Assembly: GCA_013816275.1 (NCBI GenBank)
Contig: JACDER010000077.1
Span: 1-6,855, forward strand
Source of the DNA: Actinomycetota bacterium
Lineage (GTDB): Bacteria > Actinomycetota > Thermoleophilia > Gaiellales > Gaiellaceae
Direction: 5' to 3'
DNA: 6,855 bases
Shown: positions 1 through 5,250 of the stretch, piece after piece
How the letters are laid out: every line of letters begins with the position of its first letter
How positions within the stretch are numbered: the stretch's first letter is position 1
Made by a program: the position numbers and the translations under genes
Notes under the pieces: model-generated
Databases searched by the model: none
The model's input: the letters and a program-made list of their open reading frames with translations, nothing else
What the model was told of the DNA's origin: nothing

Positions 1-279
1 GAGGCGAGTGCGGTGCTCCGCGAGGCGACGCTCGGCCGAGCCCGGGTCGGCCAGGATCTCCTTGCACTCCTCGAGCGGGACGTCGACGGCTCGCAGGCGC
101 GCGATCGCCCCCGCGGCCCGGAGCTGGTCCGGGGAGTAGAGGCGGTAGCCCGTGTCCTCGTCGACCCGGGCCGCGGGCAGCAGTGCGATCGCGTCGTAAT
201 GCCGCAGCGCCTTCACGCTGAGTCCCGAGAGGCGCGAGAAGCGCCCGATCGGCAGCAGCAGCTCGGTTTTCTGCTCCAC
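1..279 (-). CDS. MerR-family transcriptional regulator (N-terminal part, cut by window edge)
   Basis: The reading frame from GTG at 279 down to base 1 gives 93 residues and continues beyond the window. Residues 9-77 match the MerR winged helix-turn-helix: an IGRFSRLSGLSVKALRHYD segment (about 11-29), then GYRLYSPDQL (44-53) and a helix leading to VPLEECKEIL. This is the DNA-binding half; MerR proteins bind a dyad in an over-long promoter spacer and untwist it when the effector binds. The effector domain is outside the window, so the signal sensed is unknown. The sequence style resembles TipAL/BmrR-like drug- or metabolite-sensing members more than metal-sensing ones (inference). The GTG start is chosen because an ideal MerR promoter ends 7 nt upstream and the conserved domain begins about eight residues in. 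There is no Shine-Dalgarno, so the mRNA is probably leaderless. The dodecin gene lies just upstream on the same strand. Confidence 0.9.
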   Translation of the reverse strand, partial: MEQKTELLLPIGRFSRLSGLSVKALRHYDAIALLPAARVDEDTGYRLYSPDQLRAAGAIARLRAVDVPLEECKEILADPGSAERRLAEHRTRL

Positions 280-286
280 GAGGTGG

Positions 287-317
287 AGCGTAGAGTCTCC
301 CCCTAGGGGAAGGTCAA
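287..317 (-). promoter_or_regulatory. MerR-type promoter/operator of the merR gene
   Basis: On the minus strand a -35 TTGACC (317-312) is followed by exactly 19 nt and a -10 TACGCT (292-287). A 19-bp spacer is the hallmark of MerR-regulated promoters, where normal spacing is 17. The spacer holds an imperfect dyad centred on CTAG (CTTCCCCT/AGGGGGAG, one mismatch in the inner 8 bp), as expected for a MerR dimer site. The GTG start at 279 lies 7 nt beyond the -10 box, so transcription probably begins at or next to the start codon. This implies autoregulation of merR. The -35 box begins only 4 nt after the dodecin stop codon. Confidence 0.8.
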
Positions 318-321
318 ATCG

Positions 322-531
322 CTACGAACGTTCGACTCCGAATGCGATGTCGACGGTCGTGCGGTACTGGGTGATCCGGTCGTTTTCGACCACGGCGCTC
401 ATCGTGACCACATGCGCCCCGCTGATCCCCCGGATCGTCTTCGCCGCCTCCTGCACGGCGGCGTCGGCCGCCTTGGCGAAGCTCTCCGGCGACGATCCGA
501 TCAGCCTGACGATCTTTGCGACACCAGCCAT
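322..531 (-). CDS. Dodecin family protein (Trp-less variant)
   Basis: A complete 69-residue protein with the compact dodecin beta-alpha-beta-beta layout: strand KIVRLIGSS (6-14), helix SPESFAKAADAAVQEAAKTI (14-33), then two strands over GAHVVTMSAVVEN and QYRTTVDIAFGVE. Dodecins assemble into hollow dodecamers that store flavin or related ligands. Flavin-binding members carry a Trp in the turn after the helix (LRWFEV in thermophile homologues); here that position is Gly38 and the protein has no Trp at all. It therefore looks closer to the Trp-less, SecE2/calcium-dodecin-like branch, and flavin binding should not be assumed. The ATG at 531 is supported by AGGAGG 5 nt upstream. It is divergent from ffh and lies directly upstream of merR on the same strand. 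Confidence 0.88.
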   Translation of the reverse strand: MAGVAKIVRLIGSSPESFAKAADAAVQEAAKTIRGISGAHVVTMSAVVENDRITQYRTTVDIAFGVERS

Positions 532-536
532 GTCTT

Positions 537-542
537 CCTCCT
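537..542 (-). promoter_or_regulatory. Ribosome-binding site of the dodecin gene
   Basis: On the minus strand AGGAGG (542-537) stands 5 nt before the ATG at 531. It is the strongest Shine-Dalgarno in the window and fixes the dodecin start. The dodecin mRNA must have a leader, unlike its neighbours merR and ffh. Confidence 0.8.
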
Positions 543-575
543 CAGTCGTTTTCAGGAGGGACGATAAGGCCTAAC

Positions 576-581
576 TACACT
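576..581 (+). promoter_or_regulatory. Putative -10 box of a leaderless ffh promoter
   Basis: TACACT (576-581) fits the actinobacterial TANNNT -10 consensus and lies 8 nt before the ATG at 590. No convincing -35 is present (TTCAGG at 551-556 with a 19-nt spacer is weak). Initiation 6-8 nt downstream would start the transcript at or next to that ATG, explaining the absence of a Shine-Dalgarno. The site lies in the short divergent gap with the dodecin gene. Confidence 0.5.
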
Positions 582-589
582 GGATGCCG

Positions 590-1900
590 ATGTTCGAGAC
601 CCTGTCAGACAAGCTCCAGGCCGCGCTAGGCGATGTCCGCAAGCGCGGCTCGCTCGACGAGGAGGCGGTCTCGCGCGCGATGCGCGAGATCCGCCTCGCG
701 CTGCTCGAGGCCGACGTCAACTTCAAGGTCGTGAAGGAGTTCGTCGAGCGTGTCCGCGAGCGCGCGCTCGGCCAGGATGTGCTGAAGAGCCTGACGCCGG
801 GGCAGCAGGTGGTGAAGATCGTGCACGAAGAGCTGACCTCGCTGATGGGAAGCGGGAGCTCCAAGCTCGCCTTCACCGGCAGGCCGCCGACCGTGATCCT
901 CCTCGCCGGGCTCCAGGGCTCGGGCAAGACGACCACGGCCGCGAAGCTGGCGCTCCTGCTGCGCAAGGAAGGGAAGCAGCCGGCGCTCGTCGCCGCCGAC
1001 CTGCAGCGACCGGCCGCGATCGAGCAGTTGCAACAGCTCGGCCGGCAGATCCAGGTTCCGGTCTACACCGGCACCACCGACCCGGTCGCGGTCGCGCGCG
1101 AGGGAGTCGACCGGGCGTCGGGCGAGGGCAGGGACGTCGTCATCGTCGACACCGCCGGCCGCCTCCAGATCGACGAGGCGCTGATGGAGGAGCTCCAGCA
1201 GATCCATCGCGAGGTGAAGCCGACGAACGTGCTGCTCGTGCTCGACTCGATGACCGGGCAGGAAGCCGTCTCGGTCGCGGAGGCATTTCTCGAGCGCGTC
1301 TCGTTCGACGGCGTCGTCCTGACCAAGCTCGACGGGGACGCCCGTGGAGGGGCGGCCCTCTCGGTCAAGGCGGTCACCGGAAAGCCGATCAAGCTCGCGT
1401 CCACCGGCGAGAAGCTCGACCAGCTCGAGTACTTCCACCCCGACCGCATGGCCTCGCGCATCCTCGGGATGGGCGACGTCCTCAGCTTGATCGAGAAGGC
1501 CGAGGCTGCGGCCGATGATGACGAGAAAGAGTCGCTCGAGCGCCGCCTGCGCGCGGGGGAGTTCAGTTTCGACGATTTCCTCGCCAGCTACCGGATGCTG
1601 CAGAGGATGGGGCCGCTGAAGAACGTCATCTCGATGATCCCCGGCGTCAGCAAGCAGCTGAAGGGCGTGGATATCGACGAGCGCGAGCTGGCCCGGGTCG
1701 AGGCGATCGTTCTGTCGATGACGCCGGCCGAGCGCGCGCGGCCGCACCTGATCAACGGCTCCCGCCGGCTGCGGATCGCGAAGGGAAGCGGCGTCACCGT
1801 GCAGCAGGTGAACCAGCTCCTGACTGCCCGCAAGCAGATGGAGAAGATGATGAAACAACTCGGAAAAGGCAAGATGCCCGCGTTACCCGGAATGAGATAG
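590..1900 (+). CDS. ffh: Signal recognition particle GTPase Ffh (SRP54)
   Basis: Ffh binds SRP RNA and hydrophobic signal sequences on nascent chains and, with FtsY, delivers ribosomes to the SecYEG translocon. Numbering from the alternative upstream ATG at 584 (438 residues), the N domain covers about 1-100. The G domain follows with GLQGSGKTT (109-117), DTAGR (189-193), [10 protein letters not shown] (247-256) and STGEK (273-277), then [15 protein letters not shown]. The methionine-rich M domain (about 325-438) carries the SRP-RNA-binding signature [11 protein letters not shown] (393-403) and a Met-rich tail. Length is normal. The usual GTGE closing loop reads STGE here. I prefer the ATG at 590 (436 residues, [10 protein letters not shown]) because the putative -10 box ends at 581, too close to 584. 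An in-frame stop at 572 rules out any start further upstream. It heads the ribosomal/export gene cluster; rpsP begins 7 nt after its stop. Confidence 0.97.
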   Translation: MFETLSDKLQAALGDVRKRGSLDEEAVSRAMREIRLALLEADVNFKVVKEFVERVRERALGQDVLKSLTPGQQVVKIVHEELTSLMGSGSSKLAFTGRPPTVILLAGLQGSGKTTTAAKLALLLRKEGKQPALVAADLQRPAAIEQLQQLGRQIQVPVYTGTTDPVAVAREGVDRASGEGRDVVIVDTAGRLQIDEALMEELQQIHREVKPTNVLLVLDSMTGQEAVSVAEAFLERVSFDGVVLTKLDGDARGGAALSVKAVTGKPIKLASTGEKLDQLEYFHPDRMASRILGMGDVLSLIEKAEAAADDDEKESLERRLRAGEFSFDDFLASYRMLQRMGPLKNVISMIPGVSKQLKGVDIDERELARVEAIVLSMTPAERARPHLINGSRRLRIAKGSGVTVQQVNQLLTARKQMEKMMKQLGKGKMPALPGMR

Positions 1901-1903
1901 GAG
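1899..1903 (+). promoter_or_regulatory. Ribosome-binding site of rpsP
   Basis: AGGAG overlaps the last two bases of the ffh stop codon and lies 4 nt before the rpsP ATG at 1908. This suggests that ribosomes finishing ffh can re-initiate on rpsP. Confidence 0.6.
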
Positions 1904-1907
1904 ACAG

Positions 1908-2150
1908 ATGGCCGTTCACATGAGGTTGACCCGCGTCGGGTCGAAGAAGAATCCGATCTACCGCGTCGTCGTCGCAGACTCGCGCTCGCCGCGCGACGGC
2001 AAGTTCCTCGAGATCCTCGGGCGCTACAACCCGCAGACCGACCCCTCGACGATCGAGCTGGACGAGGACAAGGTGAAGGAGTGGCTCGGCAAGGGCGCGC
2101 AGCCGTCCGCGGCCGTTTCGCGCCTGCTCAAGGTCAAGAACATTGGCTGA
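1908..2150 (+). CDS. rpsP: 30S ribosomal protein bS16
   Basis: An 80-residue protein of normal bS16 length. It begins [20 protein letters not shown], followed by [22 protein letters not shown] (from residue 21) and the late motif [20 protein letters not shown], all diagnostic for the family. bS16 binds 16S rRNA early in 30S assembly. Its gene neighbours khpA, rimM and trmD are the classical partners: RimM helps mature the 30S head and TrmD modifies tRNA. The start has an AGGAG overlapping the ffh stop. The 3' end overlaps the next gene by 8 nt, indicating translational coupling. Confidence 0.97.
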   Translation: MAVHMRLTRVGSKKNPIYRVVVADSRSPRDGKFLEILGRYNPQTDPSTIELDEDKVKEWLGKGAQPSAAVSRLLKVKNIG

Positions 2151-2376
2151 GCTGCTCGAGTACCTCGCTCGGGCACTCGTCGACGAGCCGGACTCGGTTC
2201 GCGTCGAGGAGGAGGAAGACGAGTACGGCGGGCTGGTCCTGCATCTGCACGTCGCGGAGGCGGACGTCGGCAAGGTGATCGGCCGCCAGGGGCGGGTCGC
2301 ACGGGCCCTGCGGACGGTCATCCGCGCCTGCGCTGCGGGCGAAGACCGGCGTGTGCAGCTCGAGATCGCCGGCTAG
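2143..2376 (+). CDS. khpA: KH-domain RNA-binding protein KhpA (YlqC family)
   Basis: A small 77-residue protein formed almost entirely of one type II KH fold. The RNA-binding GxxG loop is visible in [20 protein letters not shown] (41-60), with GRQG at 47-50. The N-terminal helix [16 protein letters not shown] is typical of the family. In Gram-positive bacteria KhpA pairs with KhpB (Jag/EloR) and binds many RNAs, influencing cell division and wall synthesis; whether that holds here is inference. The acidic stretch EEEEDEYGG (22-30) separates the helix from the core. The TTG start at 2143 overlaps the end of rpsP by 8 nt, with a weak AAGG 9 nt upstream (2130-2133). The position between rpsP and rimM is the conserved one. 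Confidence 0.93.
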   Translation: MAELLEYLARALVDEPDSVRVEEEEDEYGGLVLHLHVAEADVGKVIGRQGRVARALRTVIRACAAGEDRRVQLEIAG

Positions 2377-2385
2377 GCGCGCCGC

Positions 2386-2844
2386 GTGCTCGTAAGGGTG
2401 GGCCGAGTCGGGCGCCCGCATGGCCTGCAGGGTGCGTTCTTCGTCGAGGAGGCAAGCGTCGAGCCGGATCGGTTCACGGTCGGCACGCGCCTGGTCGCCG
2501 GCGGCGAATCGGTGGAGGTCGTCGAGTCCAAGCGCTCCGGCGGGCGGCCGGTGATCCGGCTCGACCGGGCAGTGGCGCGCGGGACGGCGCTCGAGGTTCC
2601 CCGCTCCGAGCTTCCTCCGCCGGCCGCCGACTCGTATTACGTGGCCGATCTGGTTGGGCTCGACGTCGTGGAGGAGGGAGGACCGCCGCTGGGACGGGTA
2701 AAGGAGGTCAGGCCGGGCGTCGCCAACGACGTGATCGAGCTCGATTCCGGCCTTGCCCTACCCTTCGTCGCCGCCTGTGTCCTCCACGTCGACCTCGAAG
2801 GGCGCACGGTCATTGTCGCTCCCGGCTTTGCCGACCGCGGGTAA
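2386..2844 (+). CDS. rimM: 16S rRNA processing / 30S maturation factor RimM
   Basis: RimM binds uS19 and assists folding of the 30S head domain. The 152-residue protein has the two expected parts. The N-terminal RimM barrel opens with VGRVGRPHGLQGAFFV (5-20). A C-terminal PRC barrel begins at SYYVADLVGLDVVEE (83-97) and includes PLGRVKEV, GVANDVIEL and LPFVAACVLHVDLEGRTVIV. It is somewhat shorter than the usual 165-180 residues, mainly in the linker and extreme C-terminus. The GTG start at 2386 places the conserved motif at the usual distance from the N-terminus. There is no clear Shine-Dalgarno, so translation probably depends on coupling to khpA, 9 nt upstream. trmD follows 11 nt downstream. 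Confidence 0.94.
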   Translation: MLVRVGRVGRPHGLQGAFFVEEASVEPDRFTVGTRLVAGGESVEVVESKRSGGRPVIRLDRAVARGTALEVPRSELPPPAADSYYVADLVGLDVVEEGGPPLGRVKEVRPGVANDVIELDSGLALPFVAACVLHVDLEGRTVIVAPGFADRG

Positions 2845-2855
2845 CCTCAGTTTCG

Positions 2856-3512
2856 TTGCAGCTAGACGTTTTTACCCTCATCCCGCACGCCTTCGGCTGG
2901 CTCACCGAGCAGCGTCCCGTCGCGTCGGTCCTTGGTCGTAACCTCGACTTGCGCCTGTTCAACTATCGGGACACGACCCCCTTGCGCGCGGGCCAGGTCG
3001 ACGATGATCCCTACGGAGGGGGAGCCGGGATGGTGCTGCGGGTCGATGTGGTCGCGGCCGCGCTCGACGCTGTGTACGGCGGCGTGCCCGATCACCGTGT
3101 GGTCGCGCTTACGCCTCAGGGGCGGCAGCTCGATCAGAGCATCGTCGAGGAGCTCGCGCTCGAGGAACGCCTCACGCTTCTCTCGGCGCGCTTCGAGGGC
3201 TTCGACGAGCGCATCGTCACTCACCTCGCGTCCGATGCGATCTCGATCGGCCCGTACGTGCTCTCGGGCGGAGAGCTGCCGGCGATGGTCGTGGTCGATG
3301 CGGTGGCGCGGCGTCTCCCGGGGGCGCTCGCGGAGGAGTCCGGTCTGGTCGAGAGCTTCTCGGACGCGCTGGACGGGGGGCTCGAGTATCCGCATTACAC
3401 GCGTCCGGCCGAGTTCCGCGGCTGGGGCGTACCCGAGGTCCTGCTCTCGGGTGACCACGCCCGCATCGGGCAGTGGCGGCGCGAGCAGAGCTTGAGCAGG
3501 AGCCCAGCTTGA
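2856..3512 (+). CDS. trmD: tRNA (guanine-37-N1)-methyltransferase TrmD
   Basis: TrmD is a SPOUT methyltransferase that makes m1G37 in tRNAs with G36G37, preventing +1 frameshifting; the active site lies at a trefoil-knot dimer interface. Visible motifs: DVFTLIPHAF (4-13), VDDDPYGGGAGMVLRVDV (48-65), LTPQGRQLDQ (85-94), ARFEGFDERI (111-120), SIGPYVLSGGELPAMVVVDA (130-149) and YPHYTRPAEFRGWGVPEVLL (178-197). Arg152 matches catalytic Arg154 of E. coli. The general base Asp169 of E. coli appears to be Glu166 (VESF versus EDSF). At 218 residues it stops soon after WRREQSLSRS, lacking the roughly 35-residue tail of E. coli TrmD. The TTG start at 2856 fits the family N-terminus, but no Shine-Dalgarno is present. 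Its stop overlaps the next start in a TTGA tetranucleotide. Confidence 0.95.
   Translation: MQLDVFTLIPHAFGWLTEQRPVASVLGRNLDLRLFNYRDTTPLRAGQVDDDPYGGGAGMVLRVDVVAAALDAVYGGVPDHRVVALTPQGRQLDQSIVEELALEERLTLLSARFEGFDERIVTHLASDAISIGPYVLSGGELPAMVVVDAVARRLPGALAEESGLVESFSDALDGGLEYPHYTRPAEFRGWGVPEVLLSGDHARIGQWRREQSLSRSPA
3498..3502 (+). promoter_or_regulatory. Ribosome-binding site deciding the start of the signal peptidase gene
   Basis: AGGAG lies 6 nt before TTG 3509, which overlaps the trmD TGA stop as TTGA. This spacing is optimal and selects TTG 3509 over the in-frame GTG at 3473, which would add 12 residues with no family similarity. Confidence 0.7.
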
Positions 3513-4486
3513 AGGATCCGTATGCGGTGCTCGGCGTCCCCAAGGACGCCTCCGACGCGCAGATCAGGTACGCGTACCGCCGGGCGCTGCGTGAGCAGGG
3601 CTCCGGCGAGTCCCCGGTCGAGGTAAGGGATCGGCTCGACGAGGTCGAGGAGGCCTACCGGGTCCTCACCGACCCGCGGAAGCGACGCTCGGTGGACGGC
3701 GCGCCGCAGCCCTCGCTTCCGACGGCTCCGGACCGGGAGCCCGCGCGGCCGCTGCCGGTGCTGAACGAGGCCGAGAAGCTACCTCGGAACCCGTTCACCC
3801 GTCTCACGCACAAGCTGCCGAGGCCCTGGAGGATCGCGCTCGACTGGGTCCTGACGATCGCCGGCGCCGTGCTGATCGTGCTCGCGATCAAGGCCTGGGT
3901 GGTCAACCCGTATCGCATCCCGTCCTCGTCGATGGAGCCGACCCTGCATTGCGCCCGCTCCGCGGGAGTCGCCAGTGGCTGCGAGGCGCACTTCTCGGAC
4001 CGCGTGCTCGCGAACCGGTTCATCTACCACCTTCGCGACCCGGCGCGAAACGAAATCGTCGTCTTCAACACGCCGCCGAAGGCGGAGCTCGAGTGCGGGG
4101 CGGGGGGGACCTTCGTGAAGCGGTTGATCGGGCTTCCTGGAGAGAAGGTCCGCGAGAAGAGCGGCTGGTTCTACATCAACGGGAAACGTCTGGACGATTC
4201 CAGGTACATCAAGCAGGGCCGCCGGGACGACCGCAGTGGGTTCTGGATCGTGCCCAAGAACTCGTATTTCTTCGTCGGGGACAACCGCACGCAGTCGTGC
4301 GATTCGCGCCGCTGGGATTCGGTGCCGCGCGGGAACTTGATCGGGCCCGTGTTCGCGATCTACTGGCCGCCGAACCGGATCCACGTCGACACGCCGGGGC
4401 CGATCGGGGCGGCCGTCCTCGCTGTGATCGGCGGGATCATCATCCTCCTCATCGGGCTCGGCATCCGGAGGCGGCGGGTTCGCTAG
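3509..4486 (+). CDS. lepB: Signal peptidase I with N-terminal J-like domain
   Basis: A single uninterrupted 325-residue frame. Residues 3-64 resemble a DnaJ J-domain: [13 protein letters not shown], helix [15 protein letters not shown] (17-29), helix III with [16 protein letters not shown] (45-60). The HPD tripeptide that stimulates DnaK is missing; the helix II-III loop reads [10 protein letters not shown] Pro-rich linker (about 65-105) leads to membrane segment 1 (about 110-131). Then follows a full type I signal peptidase: [11 protein letters not shown] (136-146) with nucleophile Ser141, general base Lys204 in [11 protein letters not shown], and [13 protein letters not shown] (257-269). 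It cuts signal peptides from exported proteins outside the membrane. A second hydrophobic segment (about 299-319) ends in RRRRVR. The J-like part should be cytoplasmic and the catalytic part external (inference). Four Cys (148, 158, 196, 264) lie in the external domain. The start is TTG 3509 with AGGAG 6 nt upstream, overlapping the trmD stop by 4 nt. Confidence 0.93.
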   Translation: MKDPYAVLGVPKDASDAQIRYAYRRALREQGSGESPVEVRDRLDEVEEAYRVLTDPRKRRSVDGAPQPSLPTAPDREPARPLPVLNEAEKLPRNPFTRLTHKLPRPWRIALDWVLTIAGAVLIVLAIKAWVVNPYRIPSSSMEPTLHCARSAGVASGCEAHFSDRVLANRFIYHLRDPARNEIVVFNTPPKAELECGAGGTFVKRLIGLPGEKVREKSGWFYINGKRLDDSRYIKQGRRDDRSGFWIVPKNSYFFVGDNRTQSCDSRRWDSVPRGNLIGPVFAIYWPPNRIHVDTPGPIGAAVLAVIGGIIILLIGLGIRRRRVR

Positions 4487-4495
4487 CATCTCCCG

Positions 4496-4520
4496 ACGGC
4501 CCGGGCGAGCCCGCGGCCGT
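4496..4520 (+). promoter_or_regulatory. Strong hairpin in the rplS leader (candidate attenuator, terminator or autoregulatory element)
   Basis: ACGGCCCGGG (4496-4505), loop CGAG, then CCCG-C-GGCCGT (4510-4520) forms a 10-bp stem with one bulged C at 4514. A pyrimidine run TTCTCTTGCC leads straight to the rplS ATG at 4530, with no Shine-Dalgarno. This could end part of the upstream transcripts, although the U tract is imperfect. It could also act as a 5' element controlling rplS. TAGCAT (4484-4489) is a possible -10 box that would begin a transcript almost exactly at the hairpin; no -35 is visible. Confidence 0.5.
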
Positions 4521-4529
4521 TCTCTTGCC

Positions 4530-5051
4530 ATGAGTCGCGTGATCGAGTCCATCGAACGGCGCCAGTTGCGCCCGAACCTGCCTCAGTTCAAGGCAGGCGA
4601 CAGCGTGCGCGTTCACTTCCAGGTGATCGAGGGGCAGCGCCGGCGCACCCAGGTGTTCGAGGGGATCGTGATCAAGCGGCAGGGTGGCGGTGTGCACGAG
4701 ACGTTCACGGTCCGCAAGCAGTCGTTCGGCGTCGGAGTCGAGCGAACGTTCCCGCTTCATTCGCCGAAGATCGAGCGGATCGAGGTCGTCGCGATCGGGG
4801 ACGTGCGGAGGGCAAAGCTCTACTACCTGCGCGACAAGGTCGGGAAGCGCGCGCGCGTTCGCACGAAGGCGGGCGCCGTGATCGCTCCTGTCGTCGTGGT
4901 CGAAGAAGCGCCGCCGGAAGCGCCCGCCGAAGAAGCCGGGGCGGGAGAGACGGACGAGCTGTCCGAGGCCCATGCGGAGGCCGACCCGGAAGCGCAGGGC
5001 GAAGGCGAACCGGCGGGCGAGGAAGCCGCGCCGGAGACCGAGCGCAAGTAG
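4530..5051 (+). CDS. rplS: 50S ribosomal protein bL19 with long acidic C-terminal tail
   Basis: bL19 sits at the 30S-50S interface. Residues 1 to about 113 form the ordinary protein: [20 protein letters not shown] (13-32), [16 protein letters not shown] (39-54), [20 protein letters not shown] (57-76), [10 protein letters not shown] and [19 protein letters not shown] (93-111). A roughly 60-residue extension then brings the protein to 173 residues against the usual 110-120. From residue 124 on it is rich in Ala, Glu, Pro and Gly, with about 18 acidic residues and almost no basic ones, so it is probably disordered and hangs off the ribosome. The ATG at 4530 is right for the family but has no Shine-Dalgarno; a strong hairpin ends 9 nt upstream. 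The gene follows lepB after 43 nt and is followed by a 199-nt gap with dyads. Confidence 0.96.
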   Translation: MSRVIESIERRQLRPNLPQFKAGDSVRVHFQVIEGQRRRTQVFEGIVIKRQGGGVHETFTVRKQSFGVGVERTFPLHSPKIERIEVVAIGDVRRAKLYYLRDKVGKRARVRTKAGAVIAPVVVVEEAPPEAPAEEAGAGETDELSEAHAEADPEAQGEGEPAGEEAAPETERK

Positions 5052-5088
5052 CCCAACCGGCCGCCTTCCGAGACCCAACACCTCCACA

Positions 5089-5107
5089 TCCCCACCCTGG
5101 GTGGGGA
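5089..5107 (+). terminator. Hairpin downstream of rplS (possible terminator)
   Basis: CCCCACCCTGGGTGGGG (5090-5106) is perfectly symmetrical about T5098. With a realistic loop of CCTGG it gives a 6-bp stem, extended to 7 bp by the outer U5089-A5107 pair. It starts 38 nt after the rplS stop. No T tract follows (AGTTGAACC), so it would be a U-less terminator or a 3'-end protecting stem. It is the best candidate for the end of the ffh-rplS transcript. Confidence 0.45.
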
Positions 5108-5148
5108 GTTGAACCGCCCGCCACCCGAGGCGATCGTAACTTCGAGAT

Positions 5149-5189
5149 CCGTGCGCGCGTGTGCCGGAAACGCGCCAAATCGCGCACGG
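5149..5189. repeat. 9-bp perfect inverted repeat between rplS and rnhB
   Basis: CCGTGCGCG (5149-5157) and CGCGCACGG (5181-5189) are exact reverse complements around a 23-nt loop. An alternative smaller hairpin pairs GCGCGT (5155-5160) with ACGCGC (5170-5175), so the two are mutually exclusive. The dyad lies about 50 nt upstream of the putative rnhB -10 box. It may be an operator or part of the rplS 3' region. GC-rich sequence raises the chance of coincidence. Confidence 0.35.
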
Positions 5190-5237
5190 TGCGATGAGTT
5201 CACAAAGCTGACACTCGAGCGTGACCGGCCGCCGGGC

Positions 5238-5243
5238 TATCCT
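5238..5243 (+). promoter_or_regulatory. Putative -10 box of a leaderless rnhB promoter
   Basis: TATCCT lies 7 nt before ATG 5251 with no Shine-Dalgarno between, so transcription would begin at the start codon. CTGACA (5208-5213) resembles a -35 box but is 24 nt away, too far for a normal promoter. The arrangement copies that of merR (TACGCT, 7 nt, GTG). Confidence 0.5.
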
Positions 5244-5250
5244 CGCCGAC

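Noticed and set aside
554..559. AGGAGG as a ribosome-binding site for ffh
   Set aside because: It lies 24 nt before ATG 584 and 30 nt before ATG 590, far beyond a working distance; the nearer TACACT box fits leaderless expression better.
626..1858. 410-residue open frame on the minus strand across ffh
   Set aside because: It mirrors ffh codon structure in GC-rich DNA, has no recognisable domain and lies entirely antisense to a certain gene.
3473..3508. GTG 3473 as the start of the signal peptidase gene
   Set aside because: It would add 12 unconserved residues deep inside trmD and has no Shine-Dalgarno, while TTG 3509 has AGGAG at 6 nt and a TTGA overlap.
2862..3543. Minus-strand open frames across trmD
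   Set aside because: Overlap a clearly functional trmD, with compositionally biased translations and no family resemblance.
5208..5213. CTGACA as the -35 box of rnhB
   Set aside because: Five of six bases match, but the spacer to TATCCT is 24 nt, too long for a standard promoter.
5052..5250. tRNA or small RNA gene in the rplS-rnhB gap
   Set aside because: GTTGAACC near 5108 faintly recalls a T-loop, but no acceptor stem, anticodon arm or CCA arrangement can be drawn.
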